Below, piece by piece: positions 52,802 to 63,871 of a DNA stretch of 64,000 nucleotides (positions within the stretch are counted from its first letter, which is position 1; every line of letters starts with the position of its first letter). Origin of the DNA: an uncultured Dechloromonas sp. (GTDB lineage: Bacteria; Pseudomonadota; Gammaproteobacteria; Burkholderiales; Rhodocyclaceae); contig NZ_CAMFKO010000003.1 in the NCBI RefSeq assembly GCF_945957265.1, positions 1 to 64,000 of the forward strand, given 5' to 3'. The notes beneath the pieces were generated by a model that was not told the DNA's origin, did not search any database, and worked only from the letters and a program-made list of their open reading frames with translations. The position numbers and the translations under genes were made by a program.

Positions 52802-53491
52802 ATGGCGCTGATCGAACTGTCCGGCGTCGAACGGCGCTTCCTGCTCGGCGACACCACCGTGAACGCGCTGAGCGGCCTCGACCTGCGGATCGAGGCCGGC
52901 CAGTACGTCGCCGTGATGGGCCCGTCCGGCTCCGGCAAATCGACCCTGCTCAACCTGCTCGGCCTGCTCGACCGCCCCAACGCCGGCAGCTACCGCCTGG
53001 AGGGACGCGACGTCACCACCCTGTCGCCGGAAGAACAGGCCGCCGTGCGCAGCACGCGCATCGGTTTCGTCTTCCAGAGCTTCCATCTGGTGCCGCGCCT
53101 GACGGCGGCGGAAAACATCGCCCTGCCGATGATGCTGGCCGGCATTGCACCGGCCGAACGCAAGCGCCGCGTGGCGCAGGCGCTGACCGACTTCGGCCTG
53201 GACCGGCGAGCCGACCACAAGCCCGACCAGCTCTCCGGCGGCCAGCGCCAGCGTGTCGCCATCGCCCGCGCCACCATCATGCGGCCGGCACTGATCCTCG
53301 CCGACGAACCGACCGGCAACCTCGACCGCCACACCGGCGACGAGGTCGTTCACCTGCTCGAAACCCTGAATGGCCAAGGCGTCACGCTGATCGTCGTCAC
53401 CCATGACCCGGCGCTGGGCGCCCGCGCCGGCCGCCAGCTGGTCATGGAGGACGGCCGCCTGAAGCACGACAGCGCCCATGCGCCTGGCTGA
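52802..53491 (+). CDS. MacB/LolD-type ABC ATPase
   Basis: This 229-aa ATPase has Walker [16 protein letters not shown], signature [14 protein letters not shown], Walker [14 protein letters not shown] and H-loop VTHDPALG. It belongs to the MacB/LolD/FtsE group that drives type VII ABC (mechanotransmission) exporters. It is a separate gene, not fused to the permease as in E. coli MacB. The 3' end overlaps the next gene by 14 bases. Confidence 0.92.
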   Translation: MALIELSGVERRFLLGDTTVNALSGLDLRIEAGQYVAVMGPSGSGKSTLLNLLGLLDRPNAGSYRLEGRDVTTLSPEEQAAVRSTRIGFVFQSFHLVPRLTAAENIALPMMLAGIAPAERKRRVAQALTDFGLDRRADHKPDQLSGGQRQRVAIARATIMRPALILADEPTGNLDRHTGDEVVHLLETLNGQGVTLIVVTHDPALGARAGRQLVMEDGRLKHDSAHAPG

Positions 53492-54686
53492 CACCCTGCG
53501 TTTCGCCCGCGACGCCGCCGCCGGCTACCCGGTGCGCACGGCGCTCTCGGTGCTCGCCATGTCGATCGGCGTTGCCGCCGTGGTCATCCTGACCGCGCTG
53601 GGCGACGGCGCGCGGCGTTATGTCGTCGGCCAGTTCTCGTCGCTCGGCACCAACCTGGTCATCGTGCTGCCCGGCCGTTCCGGCACCGGCGGCTTCAACC
53701 CGGCCAACGCCATCACCTCCACCCCGCGCGACCTGACCATCGACGACGCCGCCAGCCTGCGCCGCCTGCCCAGCGTCCGCCGCGTGGCGCCGCTTGCCGT
53801 CGGCACCTCGGAGATCGCCCATGGCGGCAAGCTGCGCGAAGCCATGGTCGCCGGCTCGACCGCCGAATTCCTGCCCATCCGCAACTTCGAGCTCGCCCAG
53901 GGCAGCGCCCTGCCCGACGAGGACTGGAATCGCGGCTCGTCGGTCGCCATCATCGGCGCCAAGCTGCGCCAGGAAATCTTCGGCGCCGAACCCGCCGTCG
54001 GGCAACTGGTGCGGGTCGGCGACCGGCGCCTGCGGATCATCGGCGTTCTCAAGCCGCTCGGCCAGGGGCTGGGCATGAACACCGACGAGCTGGTCATCGT
54101 GCCGGTCTCGCTGGCCCAGGCGATGTTCAATTCCAACACCCTGTTCCGCATCCTGGTCGAAGCCAACAGCCGCGAAGCCATTCCGGCGGCCAGGGCACAG
54201 GCGCTGGAACTGCTCAGGCAACGCCATCGCGGCGAGGAGGATGTCACCGTGATCACCCAGGATGCCGTTCTCGCCACCTTCGACAAGCTGCTCGGGGCGC
54301 TGACCCTGGGCGTTGCCGGGATCGCCGCGATCAGCCTGGCCGTCGCCGGCATCCTCGTCATGAACGTCATGCTCGTCGCGGTCACTCAGCGCACCGGCGA
54401 AATCGGGCTGCTCAAGGCGCTGGGCGCCTCCGCCGACAGCATCCGCCTGGCCTTCCTGGCCGAGGCCGCGATGCTCTCGGGCGTCGGGGCGCTGCTCGGC
54501 TACCTGCTCGGCCAGTTCGGCGCCTTCGTCCTGCGCCAGGCCTTTCCCGTCTTCCCGGCCTACCCGCCGGACTGGGCGGTCGCCGCCGGGCTGGGCACCG
54601 CGCTGGCCACCGGCCTGCTGTTCGGCGTCATGCCGGCCCGCCGGGCGGCGCGCCTCGACCCGGTACAGGCCCTGATGAAGCACTGA
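53478..54686 (+). CDS. MacB-type ABC permease (first copy)
   Basis: This 402-aa permease has an N-terminal helix (VRTALSVLAMSIGVAAVVILTAL), a MacB periplasmic core domain (about 45-265) and three C-terminal helices in an FtsX domain (LGVAGIAAISLAVAGILVMN, then TGEIGLLKALGASADSI). The mechanotransmission topology points to export of a small molecule, peptide or lipoprotein. It works with the ATPase just upstream. A second homologous permease lies at 56271-57470. Confidence 0.9.
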   Translation: MRLADTLRFARDAAAGYPVRTALSVLAMSIGVAAVVILTALGDGARRYVVGQFSSLGTNLVIVLPGRSGTGGFNPANAITSTPRDLTIDDAASLRRLPSVRRVAPLAVGTSEIAHGGKLREAMVAGSTAEFLPIRNFELAQGSALPDEDWNRGSSVAIIGAKLRQEIFGAEPAVGQLVRVGDRRLRIIGVLKPLGQGLGMNTDELVIVPVSLAQAMFNSNTLFRILVEANSREAIPAARAQALELLRQRHRGEEDVTVITQDAVLATFDKLLGALTLGVAGIAAISLAVAGILVMNVMLVAVTQRTGEIGLLKALGASADSIRLAFLAEAAMLSGVGALLGYLLGQFGAFVLRQAFPVFPAYPPDWAVAAGLGTALATGLLFGVMPARRAARLDPVQALMKH

Positions 54687-54700
54687 CCGCCTCCGGAATG

Positions 54701-54724
54701 CAAAAGGCCGCCACTGCTGGCGGC
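54701..54724 (-). terminator. Terminator of the small exported-protein gene
   Basis: On the minus strand: GGCCGCC-AGCAGT-GGCGGCC followed by TTTTGC. It is 34 bases after the stop of the gene at 54758 and could also slow the opposing permease transcript. Confidence 0.6.
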
Positions 54725-54757
54725 CGTTACGGCACTCTGGGGACGGATATCGGCGAA

Positions 54758-55102
54758 TTACGGGGTGTCACGCCCACCGATAGGGCCGAGACGGGCTTGG
54801 ATGTCGCGCATCTGCATTTCCAGTTTCTTCGCGTCGTCATCGCGCATCGGGCCTTGGGCACCGCGCTTGGGTGCCATCAGCGATGCGCTCAGCGGACCGA
54901 GATTGACCTTGTCGTACTGGCTTTCGTCGATCATGGCGCCCTGACCTGCGGAACCATAATTCGAGAAATAGCCGCTGCCGGAAATGCCCGTTTCACTGGA
55001 AGGACCCGCCCAATCGGCGTGAGCCACGCTGACCATGCCGAAGGTTGCAAACGCGGTAAAAGCGATGCCGCGACCAAGAGCAGAAATGGTAGTTTCTTTC
55101 AT
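54758..55102 (-). CDS. Small exported protein, unknown
   Basis: This 114-aa protein has a signal peptide (ISALGRGIAFTAFATFGMVSVAHA) and a mature part rich in Gly/Ser and Asp/Lys (SGSGYFSNYGSAGQGAMIDE). No Cys and no known domain. The ATG at 55102 is preferred because AGGAG is 6 bases before it; an ATG two codons upstream touches the ribosome-binding site. A hairpin (ATGCCC/GGGCAT) precedes the ribosome-binding site. It interrupts the MacB-like gene set on the opposite strand. Confidence 0.65.
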   Translation of the reverse strand: MKETTISALGRGIAFTAFATFGMVSVAHADWAGPSSETGISGSGYFSNYGSAGQGAMIDESQYDKVNLGPLSASLMAPKRGAQGPMRDDDAKKLEMQMRDIQARLGPIGGRDTP

Positions 55103-55202
55103 GATCATCTCCTCGGGGAATGCCCATGTTTCTGGGGCATAGGGTAGACCCCGGGGAGGCCGCAAGGGTTGCATGTAAATCGGAATATTTCTCGCGTGTC
55201 CG

Positions 55203-56090
55203 CTATGGCACCGAAGCCACCTTGGCCGGCGCCGCCGAGATCACATCCTCGCGCAACAGCAGCGCCGACAGCCTGGCGATGAACGGGCGGTCGCGTTCCG
55301 GCGCATTGGCGTGCCAGTGACGCATGAACTCATCGAGGCTGGCCGAGGGATCGTCGGGATGCAGGTTGAGATAGCCGATGGCGTCCCAGCCTCGCGGGTC
55401 GGCAAAGAACAGGGGCAGCACCGTCTTGGCCACCAGATCGTTCTGGTCCCGTCGATAGGGATCGGCGGACAAGTGCGCCTCGTGCTCCCGCAACCATTCC
55501 CGCAGCTCGATATCCTCCGGCAGCTTGCGATGGCCTTCGGTGATCAGCAAGCGGAAGAAGCGCCGCAAGTCCTTGGCATGAGCAGCCAGTCCGGGTTCCG
55601 GCGGAGCCAGCGACCAGGCGGTGGCGAGGCTGCCCAGCGCGTAGAGGGAAGCCGTCTCGCAGATCGTTTCCTCGAACCACTGGTTCTGCCGCGAAACCTC
55701 GCCTCCCGCCCGGTCGTAGTTGGAGAGGATATGGCAGAACTCATGCGCGAACTCGTAGACATACAGGTGCCATCGCGTCCGGTCGGCATGCAGGCGGACC
55801 AGGTACTCCCCGTCCGGGCCACGCTCATAGAGCGCCACGGGATTGGTATCGGTATGACTGACCCTGACCTTGATCGGCCTGTCGGACTGGTCGCCCAGCA
55901 ACAGATCGGCCACGGAATGAAGCACCACTTCGATCTGGCGGGGATCGACAGCCCCCCATCCTTTATTGTCCACCTGGATGCTGACGCCGGCCCGTCGTTT
56001 TCCGTGCGCCGAGGACGAGGTATCGCCCCGGGCCGCCAGGGAGACCATCATGCTCAAGGCAATGGAGGCAACGACAAATGGCAGGCGCAC
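55203..56090 (-). CDS. Putative secreted zinc metallopeptidase (HEFCH)
   Basis: This 295-aa exported protein (signal peptide MRLPFVVASIALSMMVSLAARG) carries HEFCH (HExxH) in YVYEFAHEFCHILSNYD, with a downstream acidic helix FEETICETASLYALG that could supply the third zinc ligand Glu, a gluzincin pattern. The rest has no familiar domain. It is next to the small exported protein and lies between the two MacB-type permease genes but on the opposite strand. Catalytic activity is inference from the motif. Confidence 0.7.
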   Translation of the reverse strand: MRLPFVVASIALSMMVSLAARGDTSSSAHGKRRAGVSIQVDNKGWGAVDPRQIEVVLHSVADLLLGDQSDRPIKVRVSHTDTNPVALYERGPDGEYLVRLHADRTRWHLYVYEFAHEFCHILSNYDRAGGEVSRQNQWFEETICETASLYALGSLATAWSLAPPEPGLAAHAKDLRRFFRLLITEGHRKLPEDIELREWLREHEAHLSADPYRRDQNDLVAKTVLPLFFADPRGWDAIGYLNLHPDDPSASLDEFMRHWHANAPERDRPFIARLSALLLREDVISAAPAKVASVP

Positions 56091-56270
56091 GATTGATCCC
56101 TCGTTTCTGTCCCGAAAACGGCTTGGTGATTAGATCGCCATCGATCCGCTTGGTTCGCCCGGATACGCGGTTCAGCGTATATCATGGCCGAGGCATTCGC
56201 CGAACTTCAATCGCCGTCTCACGCAACAACCCCATTCCCGCCAAGCCCTGTCCGCGACCTCACCCATCCG

Positions 56271-57470
56271 ATGCTCTGGTCCGATGCCTTCCAGCTTGCC
56301 CTGCGCGCCGTCACCGCCCAACGCCTGCGCAGCTTCCTGACCCTCCTCGGCATCGCCGTCGGCATTGCCGCAGTCATCCTGCTCACCTCGATCGGCGAAG
56401 GCATCCATCGCTTCGTGCTGGCCGAATTCAGCCAGTTCGGCACCAATGTCGTCGGCGTCCACCCGGGCAAGACCAAGACTGGCGGCGCGCCGTCCGGCCT
56501 GCCGACCAGCGCCCGCCCCCTGTCGCTCGACGACGCCAGGGCGCTGGCCAGCCTGCCCCACGTCGTCGCCAGCACGCCCAGCATCTGGGGCAATGCCGAA
56601 GTGGGCGCCAACGGCCGGCTGCGCCGCACCTCGGTCTATGGCGTCGGCCCGCAGATGCTCGAGGTCTTCAAGGGCAAGATGCGCGTCGGCCAGTTCCTGC
56701 CGCAGGATGACGCGGAAAACGCACGGGCGCTGGTCGTCCTCGGCCCCAAACTCAAGGAGGAGCTTTACGGTGCCGAAAACGCCCTCGGTACGCGCTTGCG
56801 CATCGGCCCCGACCAGTTTCGCGTCATCGGCATCCTCGAGCCGAAAGGCCAGTTCCTCGGCATCGACCTCGACGACACCGCCTTCATCCCGGCGGCCAGG
56901 GCGCTCGAAATCTTCAATCGCGACGGCCTCAACGAAATCAACCTGGCCGCCGAGGAGGGCATCCCTTCCCGGGTGGTCGCCGACGCCGTGCGCGAACGCA
57001 TGATCGCCCGCCACGGCCACGAGGATTTCACCATCGTCACCCAGGAAGAGATGATGGCGACGCTGTCCAATATCCTCAACGTGCTGACCATGGCCGTCGG
57101 TGCGCTGGGCGGCATCTCGCTGCTGGTCGGCGGCGTCGGCATCGTCACCATCATGACCATCGCGGTCAGCGAACGCACCGGCGAAATCGGCCTGCTGGTC
57201 GCCCTCGGCGCTCCCCGGCGCACCATCCTGCTGCTCTTCCTCGGCGAAGCCATCGCGCTCTCCGCCATCGGCGGCCTGATGGGCCTGGGCATCGGAGTCG
57301 GCCTGGCCCAGCTGATCCACCTGCTGCTGCCCGCCCTACCGGTGCATACGCCGCTGACCTTCGTCGGCCTCGCCGAAGGCCTGGCCATCGCCATCGGCCT
57401 CGCCGCCGGCGTCCTGCCGGCACGGCGCGCGGCCCGCCTCGACCCGGTCGAGGCGCTGCGAGCCGAATGA
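56271..57470 (+). CDS. MacB-type ABC permease (second copy)
   Basis: This 399-aa permease is homologous to the one at 53478, with the N-terminal helix RLRSFLTLLGIAVGIAAVILL, a MacB periplasmic core, and three C-terminal helices (GALGGISLLVGGVGIVTIMT, TGEIGLLVALGAPRRTILLL). I chose the ATG at 56271 (MLWSDAFQLALRA), which is where such proteins normally begin; an upstream ATG at 56184 would add 29 disordered residues. No ATPase gene adjoins it, so it probably shares the ATPase at 52802, making a heterodimeric exporter. Confidence 0.88.
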   Translation: MLWSDAFQLALRAVTAQRLRSFLTLLGIAVGIAAVILLTSIGEGIHRFVLAEFSQFGTNVVGVHPGKTKTGGAPSGLPTSARPLSLDDARALASLPHVVASTPSIWGNAEVGANGRLRRTSVYGVGPQMLEVFKGKMRVGQFLPQDDAENARALVVLGPKLKEELYGAENALGTRLRIGPDQFRVIGILEPKGQFLGIDLDDTAFIPAARALEIFNRDGLNEINLAAEEGIPSRVVADAVRERMIARHGHEDFTIVTQEEMMATLSNILNVLTMAVGALGGISLLVGGVGIVTIMTIAVSERTGEIGLLVALGAPRRTILLLFLGEAIALSAIGGLMGLGIGVGLAQLIHLLLPALPVHTPLTFVGLAEGLAIAIGLAAGVLPARRAARLDPVEALRAE

Positions 57471-57542
57471 CCCCTATTCAGCCATACGCACCGGTATGGT
57501 AAAGTGCCTTTTTTCCCAACCGATAAGAGCAAGGAGTTCAGC

Positions 57543-57980
57543 ATGACCTATCACATCGATCAGCTGCATCCCGGCATGTCCGCCAGCACCTCGAAGACCG
57601 TCACCGAAGCCGACATCATCCTGTTCGCCGGCATCTCGACCGACGTCAACCCGGCCCACCTCGACGAGGAATACTGCAAGGGCACGATGTTCGGCACCCG
57701 CATCGCGCACGGCATGCTGTCGGCCGGTTTCATTTCCGCCACCCTGGCCAACAAGCTGCCCGGACCCGGCACCATCTACCTGTCGCAGACGCTGAAGTTC
57801 AAGGCCCCGGTCAAGCCGGGCGACACCGTCACCGCCACCGTCACCGTGCGCGAAGTCAACGCCGAGAAGAACCGCGTGATTCTCGACACCGTATGCACCG
57901 TCGGCGGCAAGACCGTCATCGACGGCGAATGCCTGATGATGCCGCCGGTTCGCGCCGCCAAGCCGACCGGTACCGTCTGA
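57543..57980 (+). CDS. phaJ: (R)-specific enoyl-CoA hydratase (PhaJ-type MaoC hotdog)
   Basis: PhaJ hydrates trans-2-enoyl-CoA to (R)-3-hydroxyacyl-CoA, supplying PHA synthase from beta-oxidation. The 145-aa MaoC-like hotdog-fold enzyme has the catalytic block FAGISTDVNPAHLDEEYC with Asp and His, then TRIAHGMLSAGFISATLANKLPGPG. The ATG at 57543 has AAGGAG. It fits the phasin genes and suggests PHA production. A MaoC protein with a different substrate remains possible. Confidence 0.88.
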   Translation: MTYHIDQLHPGMSASTSKTVTEADIILFAGISTDVNPAHLDEEYCKGTMFGTRIAHGMLSAGFISATLANKLPGPGTIYLSQTLKFKAPVKPGDTVTATVTVREVNAEKNRVILDTVCTVGGKTVIDGECLMMPPVRAAKPTGTV

Positions 57981-58004
57981 TTCGCTAGCGGGAACGCCGC
58001 AAAG

Positions 58005-58033
58005 AAAAACGCCGGCTTGCAGCCGGCGTTTTT
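58005..58033. terminator. Bidirectional terminator between phaJ and the pseudouridine synthase
   Basis: AAAAACGCCGGC-TTGCA-GCCGGCGTTTTT: a perfect stem with A-run and T-run, able to stop both convergent transcripts. Confidence 0.9.
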
Positions 58034-58056
58034 GCTTCCATCGGCACCCAAGCCGA

Positions 58057-59391
58057 TCAGAATGCCTCGTCGGCGCGCAGGAAGCGCCATTGCCCCATCG
58101 GCAGGTCGCCCAGGCGGATGCGCCCGATACGGACGCGCTTCAGACCGATGACCCTGAGCCCCACCAGTTCGCACATGCGGCGAATCTGGCGTTTCTTGCC
58201 TTCCTTCAGGATGAAGTGCAGCTGGTCCTCGTTCAATTGCTTGACCCACGCCTGCTTCAAGGGTTTGCCATCGAGTTCGAGACCATGGCGCAACAGATCC
58301 AGCCCGCCCTTGATCATCTCGCCCGAGACGCGCACCAGGTATTCCTTCTCGGCGTCGCTGTCCTCGCCGATCAGGCGCTTGGCGACGCGGCCGTCGCTGG
58401 TCAGCACCAGCAGACCGGTGGAGTCGACGTCGAGACGCCCGGCTGGCGCCAGGCCGCGCAACATCCACGGCTTGAATTCCGGACCGCCCGATTGCGGCAC
58501 CTGGCTTTCGGCGGTGATCAGCGTCACGGCCGGCACGCTGCCCGGCTCGGGCTGGCCGGAGACGTAACCGACCGGCTTGTGAAGCAGGATGGTGACGGCC
58601 TTGGCCTGATCCTTCTTGGCTTCTTGCGAAACCGTGATCTCGGCGGCCGCCGGGTCGATACGCGTCCCGAGTTCGCTGACCTGCTCGCCATTGACGAACA
58701 CCCAGCCGCGTTCGATCCAGAGATCGGCTTCGCGACGGGAGCACAAGCCGCGCTCGGACATCACCTTGGAGAGACGAACGCCCTCCGGCGGCGGTCCGGC
58801 CGGACGAGCGGGCGGCGTTACCGGACGCACGTTGTCGGTGTCGCGACGTGCCGGGCGGTCGCTGCGAGCACGCGGCGTCTCGTCGCCGCCAGCCTCCGGG
58901 CGGCGTGCCTTGCTCAAGGACTGCGCTCTGGCCCACGGCGACTCCGCACCGGCCTCGCTGCGCGCCGGCGAACGGGGGGCACTGCGGGCGTCGCCCCGTG
59001 GCGGACGGGCATCGCTGCGCAGCTTGCGTTCGGAGGATGGCGCAGCACCGTCGCGCGGCCGTTCATTACGTTGCACGCGCTCGGCCTTGGCCTTCGCCTT
59101 GGCATCGGCCTCCTGCTTTTCCTGCAAGGTCGGCCGAACGCGCGGCGGACCGCCGCGCAGTGGCTTGCGGGCGGTTTTGTCGCCAGCATCCCGCTCGATG
59201 GCGGACTTGTTCACCCCGAGGGTGCCGGCAGGCTTTTCAGGTGCGTCAACAACGCGGGCAGCCGGGCGCTTTGCCGGCTTTTCCGGATCGTTCGCAGGCG
59301 CCGCCTCGGCAGCAGGCTTGGGCGCCGGCGGCACTTCAGCCGGGGCGTCGGGCTTGCGCCACTTGCCCCAGGGATCGTCAGTACCACTCAT
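58057..59391 (-). CDS. RsuA/RluB-family rRNA pseudouridine synthase with disordered N-terminus
   Basis: This 444-aa protein has a long low-complexity N-terminal 205 residues (Pro/Ala/Arg/Lys/Glu rich), an S4 RNA-binding domain (about 208-255; [22 protein letters not shown]), and a pseudouridine synthase domain with catalytic Asp in [19 protein letters not shown]. It ends with [19 protein letters not shown]. The RluB/RluE/RluF/RsuA subgroup is not certain; RluB is most common for this form. The protein starts [13 protein letters not shown], sharing DPWxKWRK with the end of the VF530 protein. It overlaps the FKBP gene by 4 bases. Confidence 0.88.
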   Translation of the reverse strand: MSGTDDPWGKWRKPDAPAEVPPAPKPAAEAAPANDPEKPAKRPAARVVDAPEKPAGTLGVNKSAIERDAGDKTARKPLRGGPPRVRPTLQEKQEADAKAKAKAERVQRNERPRDGAAPSSERKLRSDARPPRGDARSAPRSPARSEAGAESPWARAQSLSKARRPEAGGDETPRARSDRPARRDTDNVRPVTPPARPAGPPPEGVRLSKVMSERGLCSRREADLWIERGWVFVNGEQVSELGTRIDPAAAEITVSQEAKKDQAKAVTILLHKPVGYVSGQPEPGSVPAVTLITAESQVPQSGGPEFKPWMLRGLAPAGRLDVDSTGLLVLTSDGRVAKRLIGEDSDAEKEYLVRVSGEMIKGGLDLLRHGLELDGKPLKQAWVKQLNEDQLHFILKEGKKRQIRRMCELVGLRVIGLKRVRIGRIRLGDLPMGQWRFLRADEAF

Positions 59392-59732
59392 TGCAGGTCG
59401 AGCAGTTCAACCTCGAAAACCAGCGTCGCGTTCGGCGGAATGACGCCACCGGCACCGCGGGCGCCGTAGCCGAGATGCGCCGGGATGGTCAGCTTGCGGG
59501 AGCCGCCGATCTTCATGCCCTGGACGCCCTCGTCCCAGCCCTTGATGACATGGCCCTGACCGAGCGGAAACTGGAAGGGGTCGTTGCGATCCTTGCTCGA
59601 ATCGAACTTGCTGCCATTGGTCAGCCAGCCGGTGTAATGGACGGTGACGAACTGGCCAGCCTTGGCTTCGGCGCCGTTGCCCTCGACGGTATCTTCGTAG
59701 ATCAGGCCGGAGGCCGTGGTGATTTCAGCCAT
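59388..59732 (-). CDS. FKBP-type peptidyl-prolyl isomerase
   Basis: This 114-aa single-domain FKBP has [18 protein letters not shown], the [20 protein letters not shown] and [24 protein letters not shown] blocks of the active site. No signal peptide, so it is cytoplasmic. The ATG at 59732 is preceded by a typical ribosome-binding site (AAGGAG) about 6 bases upstream. It is divergent from rplU and co-transcribed with the pseudouridine synthase gene. Confidence 0.95.
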   Translation of the reverse strand: MAEITTASGLIYEDTVEGNGAEAKAGQFVTVHYTGWLTNGSKFDSSKDRNDPFQFPLGQGHVIKGWDEGVQGMKIGGSRKLTIPAHLGYGARGAGGVIPPNATLVFEVELLDLQ

Positions 59733-59785
59733 GAAAAGCTCCTTTTCGAAAGGACGAAAGTCTACCACAAGGTATAGACAAGGCT

Positions 59786-59813
59786 TTGACTTCTCGAATA
59801 TTTTCCGTATAAT
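59786..59813 (+). promoter_or_regulatory. Sigma-70 promoter of rplU-rpmA
   Basis: -35 TTGACT (59786-59791) and perfect -10 TATAAT (59808-59813), 16-base spacer, 47 bases before the rplU start. It faces away from the FKBP gene. Confidence 0.85.
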
Positions 59814-59860
59814 GTGCGGTTCTTTGTAGCACCCTTTGGTTTATTTTCGGAGTCCAACCC

Positions 59861-60172
59861 ATGTATGCGGTCATAAAAACCGGCGGCAAGCAGTATCGCG
59901 TTTCCGCTGGCCAAAAACTCAAAGTAGAACAGATACCGGCAGACGTTGGCGCAGAAGTCACTCTCGACCAGATCCTCATGGTAGGCGAAGGCGAGTCCGT
60001 GAAGATCGGCGCCCCCTTCCTTGCTGGCGCCACCGTCAAGTGCACCGTGGTTTCCCACGGCCGCCACGACAAGGTCAAGATCTTCAAGATGCGTCGTCGC
60101 AAGCACTACCAGAAGCGTCAAGGCCATCGTCAGAACTACACCGAACTGCGCATCGACACGATCGCTGCCTAA
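59861..60172 (+). CDS. rplU: 50S ribosomal protein L21
   Basis: The 103-aa L21 is recognised throughout: [40 protein letters not shown] and the C-terminal [20 protein letters not shown]. It binds 23S rRNA in the large subunit. It is followed after 21 bases by rpmA, the conserved pair. Confidence 0.99.
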   Translation: MYAVIKTGGKQYRVSAGQKLKVEQIPADVGAEVTLDQILMVGEGESVKIGAPFLAGATVKCTVVSHGRHDKVKIFKMRRRKHYQKRQGHRQNYTELRIDTIAA

Positions 60173-60193
60173 GTTCAGACAAGGAGCTAAGAA

Positions 60194-60457
60194 ATGGCAC
60201 ACAAAAAGGCAGGCGGTAGTTCACGTAACGGCCGCGACTCACAAGCCCAACGACTGGGCGTCAAGCGCTACGGCGGTCAATTCGTCCTGGCTGGCAACAT
60301 CATCGTTCGCCAGCGCGGCACCGAATTCCACCCGGGCGAAAACGTCGGCTGCGGCAAGGATCACACCCTGTTCGCACTGAAGGACGGCGTCATCCAGTTC
60401 GCCGTCAAAGGCGAAAAGAAGCGCCGCACCGTTTCCATCGTTCCGGCTGCCGAATAA
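60194..60457 (+). CDS. rpmA: 50S ribosomal protein L27
   Basis: The 87-aa L27 has the typical start [21 protein letters not shown] with the flexible N-terminus that reaches the peptidyl transferase centre, and the core [21 protein letters not shown]. It has an AAGGAG ribosome-binding site. A terminator follows 21 bases after the stop. Confidence 0.99.
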   Translation: MAHKKAGGSSRNGRDSQAQRLGVKRYGGQFVLAGNIIVRQRGTEFHPGENVGCGKDHTLFALKDGVIQFAVKGEKKRRTVSIVPAAE

Positions 60458-60478
60458 TTCGGCCCGGCGGAAACCGAG

Positions 60479-62775
<2,297 letters not shown>

Positions 62776-62795
62776 GACAGGCAACACCGAAATGC

Positions 62796-62825
62796 AAAAG
62801 CCTCGGCAAATGCCGAGGCTTTTTT
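62796..62825 (+). terminator. Rho-independent terminator after proB
   Basis: AAAAGCCTCGGC-AAAT-GCCGAGGCTTTTTT, 20 bases after the proB stop. Confidence 0.9.
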
Positions 62826-62862
62826 ACATCCCGCCGCTCCGCTCGCCGCATTCGAGGCAGGC

Positions 62863-62894
62863 AAAAAAAAGACCACCCAAGGGCGGCCTTTTTT
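62863..62894 (-). terminator. Rho-independent terminator after rpsI
   Basis: On the minus strand GGCCGCCC-TT-GGGTGGTC (one G-U and near-perfect stem) is followed by eight T. A T-run on the other strand makes it partly bidirectional. Confidence 0.8.
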
Positions 62895-62905
62895 CGAAAA
62901 GCGTA

Positions 62906-63298
62906 TTAACGCTTCGAGAATTGCTTGCGACGACGCGCCTTGTGGAAGCCAACCTTCTTACGCTCGACTTCACGGGCATCGCGGGTAACAAAGCCAGCCT
63001 TCGACAGAGCGGGCTTCAGGGCTGCATCGTATTCGATCAGGGCGCGGGTGATGCCGTGACGAACAGCACCAGCCTGGCCGGACTCGCCACCACCGGTGAC
63101 GTTGACCTTGATATCAAAACCATTCAGCTGCTCGACCAGCTCCAGCGGCTGGCGAACGATCATGCGACCGGTTTCGCGGGAGAAGAACTGATCAACCGGC
63201 TTGCCATTGACAACGATGGCGCCAGAGCCGCGCTTCATGAAAACACGAGCAACGGCGCTCTTGCGACGGCCGGTACCGTAGAAATAACCTTCAGCCAT
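62906..63298 (-). CDS. rpsI: 30S ribosomal protein S9
   Basis: The 130-aa S9 is recognisable over its full length: [40 protein letters not shown] and the positively charged C-terminus ending [11 protein letters not shown], which contacts P-site tRNA. It lies 9 bases after rplM in the conserved rplM-rpsI operon. Confidence 0.99.
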   Translation of the reverse strand: MAEGYFYGTGRRKSAVARVFMKRGSGAIVVNGKPVDQFFSRETGRMIVRQPLELVEQLNGFDIKVNVTGGGESGQAGAVRHGITRALIEYDAALKPALSKAGFVTRDAREVERKKVGFHKARRRKQFSKR

Positions 63299-63307
63299 GA
63301 TACCCCC

Positions 63308-63736
63308 TTAGATTTCCAGAGCCTTCGGCTGCTGGGCAGTGTGCGGATGCTGGTCGCCGGCGTAGCACTTCAGCTTCTTGAGCATGGCGTAGCCCAGCGG
63401 ACCCTTCGGCAGCATGCCCTTGACGGCGGTTTCCAGGGCACGGCCCGGGAAGCGTTGCTGCATCTTCTTGAAGTTGGTTTCGTAGATACCGCCCGGGTAA
63501 CCGGAGTGGCGGAAGTACTTCTTGTCTTCGGCCTTGTTACCGGTAACAGTGAGCTTCTCGACGTTGGTGACAACAATGAAGTCGCCGGTATCAACGTGCG
63601 GGGTATAAATAGCCTTGTGCTTGCCGCGAAGGCGACGAGCGATTTCGGTGGCGAGGCGGCCGAGCACCTTGTCTGTGGCGTCTACCACAAACCACTCGCG
63701 CTTCACCTCATGTGGCTTGGCGGAAAACGTTTTCAT
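63308..63736 (-). CDS. rplM: 50S ribosomal protein L13
   Basis: The 142-aa L13 starts [20 protein letters not shown] (ATG at 63736); an in-frame extension upstream has no ribosomal-protein sequence. Core segments are [39 protein letters not shown] and [19 protein letters not shown]. The first gene of rplM-rpsI; a promoter lies 48 bases upstream. Confidence 0.99.
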   Translation of the reverse strand: MKTFSAKPHEVKREWFVVDATDKVLGRLATEIARRLRGKHKAIYTPHVDTGDFIVVTNVEKLTVTGNKAEDKKYFRHSGYPGGIYETNFKKMQQRFPGRALETAVKGMLPKGPLGYAMLKKLKCYAGDQHPHTAQQPKALEI

Positions 63737-63783
63737 GTGTGTGCCGTCCTGAAAAATTGGGCGCAGATTGGAGAAAGGCGCGG

Positions 63784-63813
63784 ATTTTAGTCGACGAATT
63801 ACATCGCTGTCAA
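63784..63813 (-). promoter_or_regulatory. Sigma-70 promoter of rplM-rpsI
   Basis: On the minus strand -35 TTGACA (63808-63813), -10 TAAAAT (63784-63789), 18-base spacer, 48 bases before the rplM ATG. Confidence 0.8.
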
Positions 63814-63842
63814 TCCTTTTCAACCACTCTGACAAATCAGAC

Positions 63843-63871
63843 AAAAAAAACGCGGCTCGCTGAGCCGCGTT
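63843..63871 (-). terminator. Rho-independent terminator of a gene beyond the window
   Basis: On the minus strand AACGCGGCTC-AGC-GAGCCGCG is followed by eight T. It would end a minus-strand transcript coming from outside the right edge. Confidence 0.75.
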
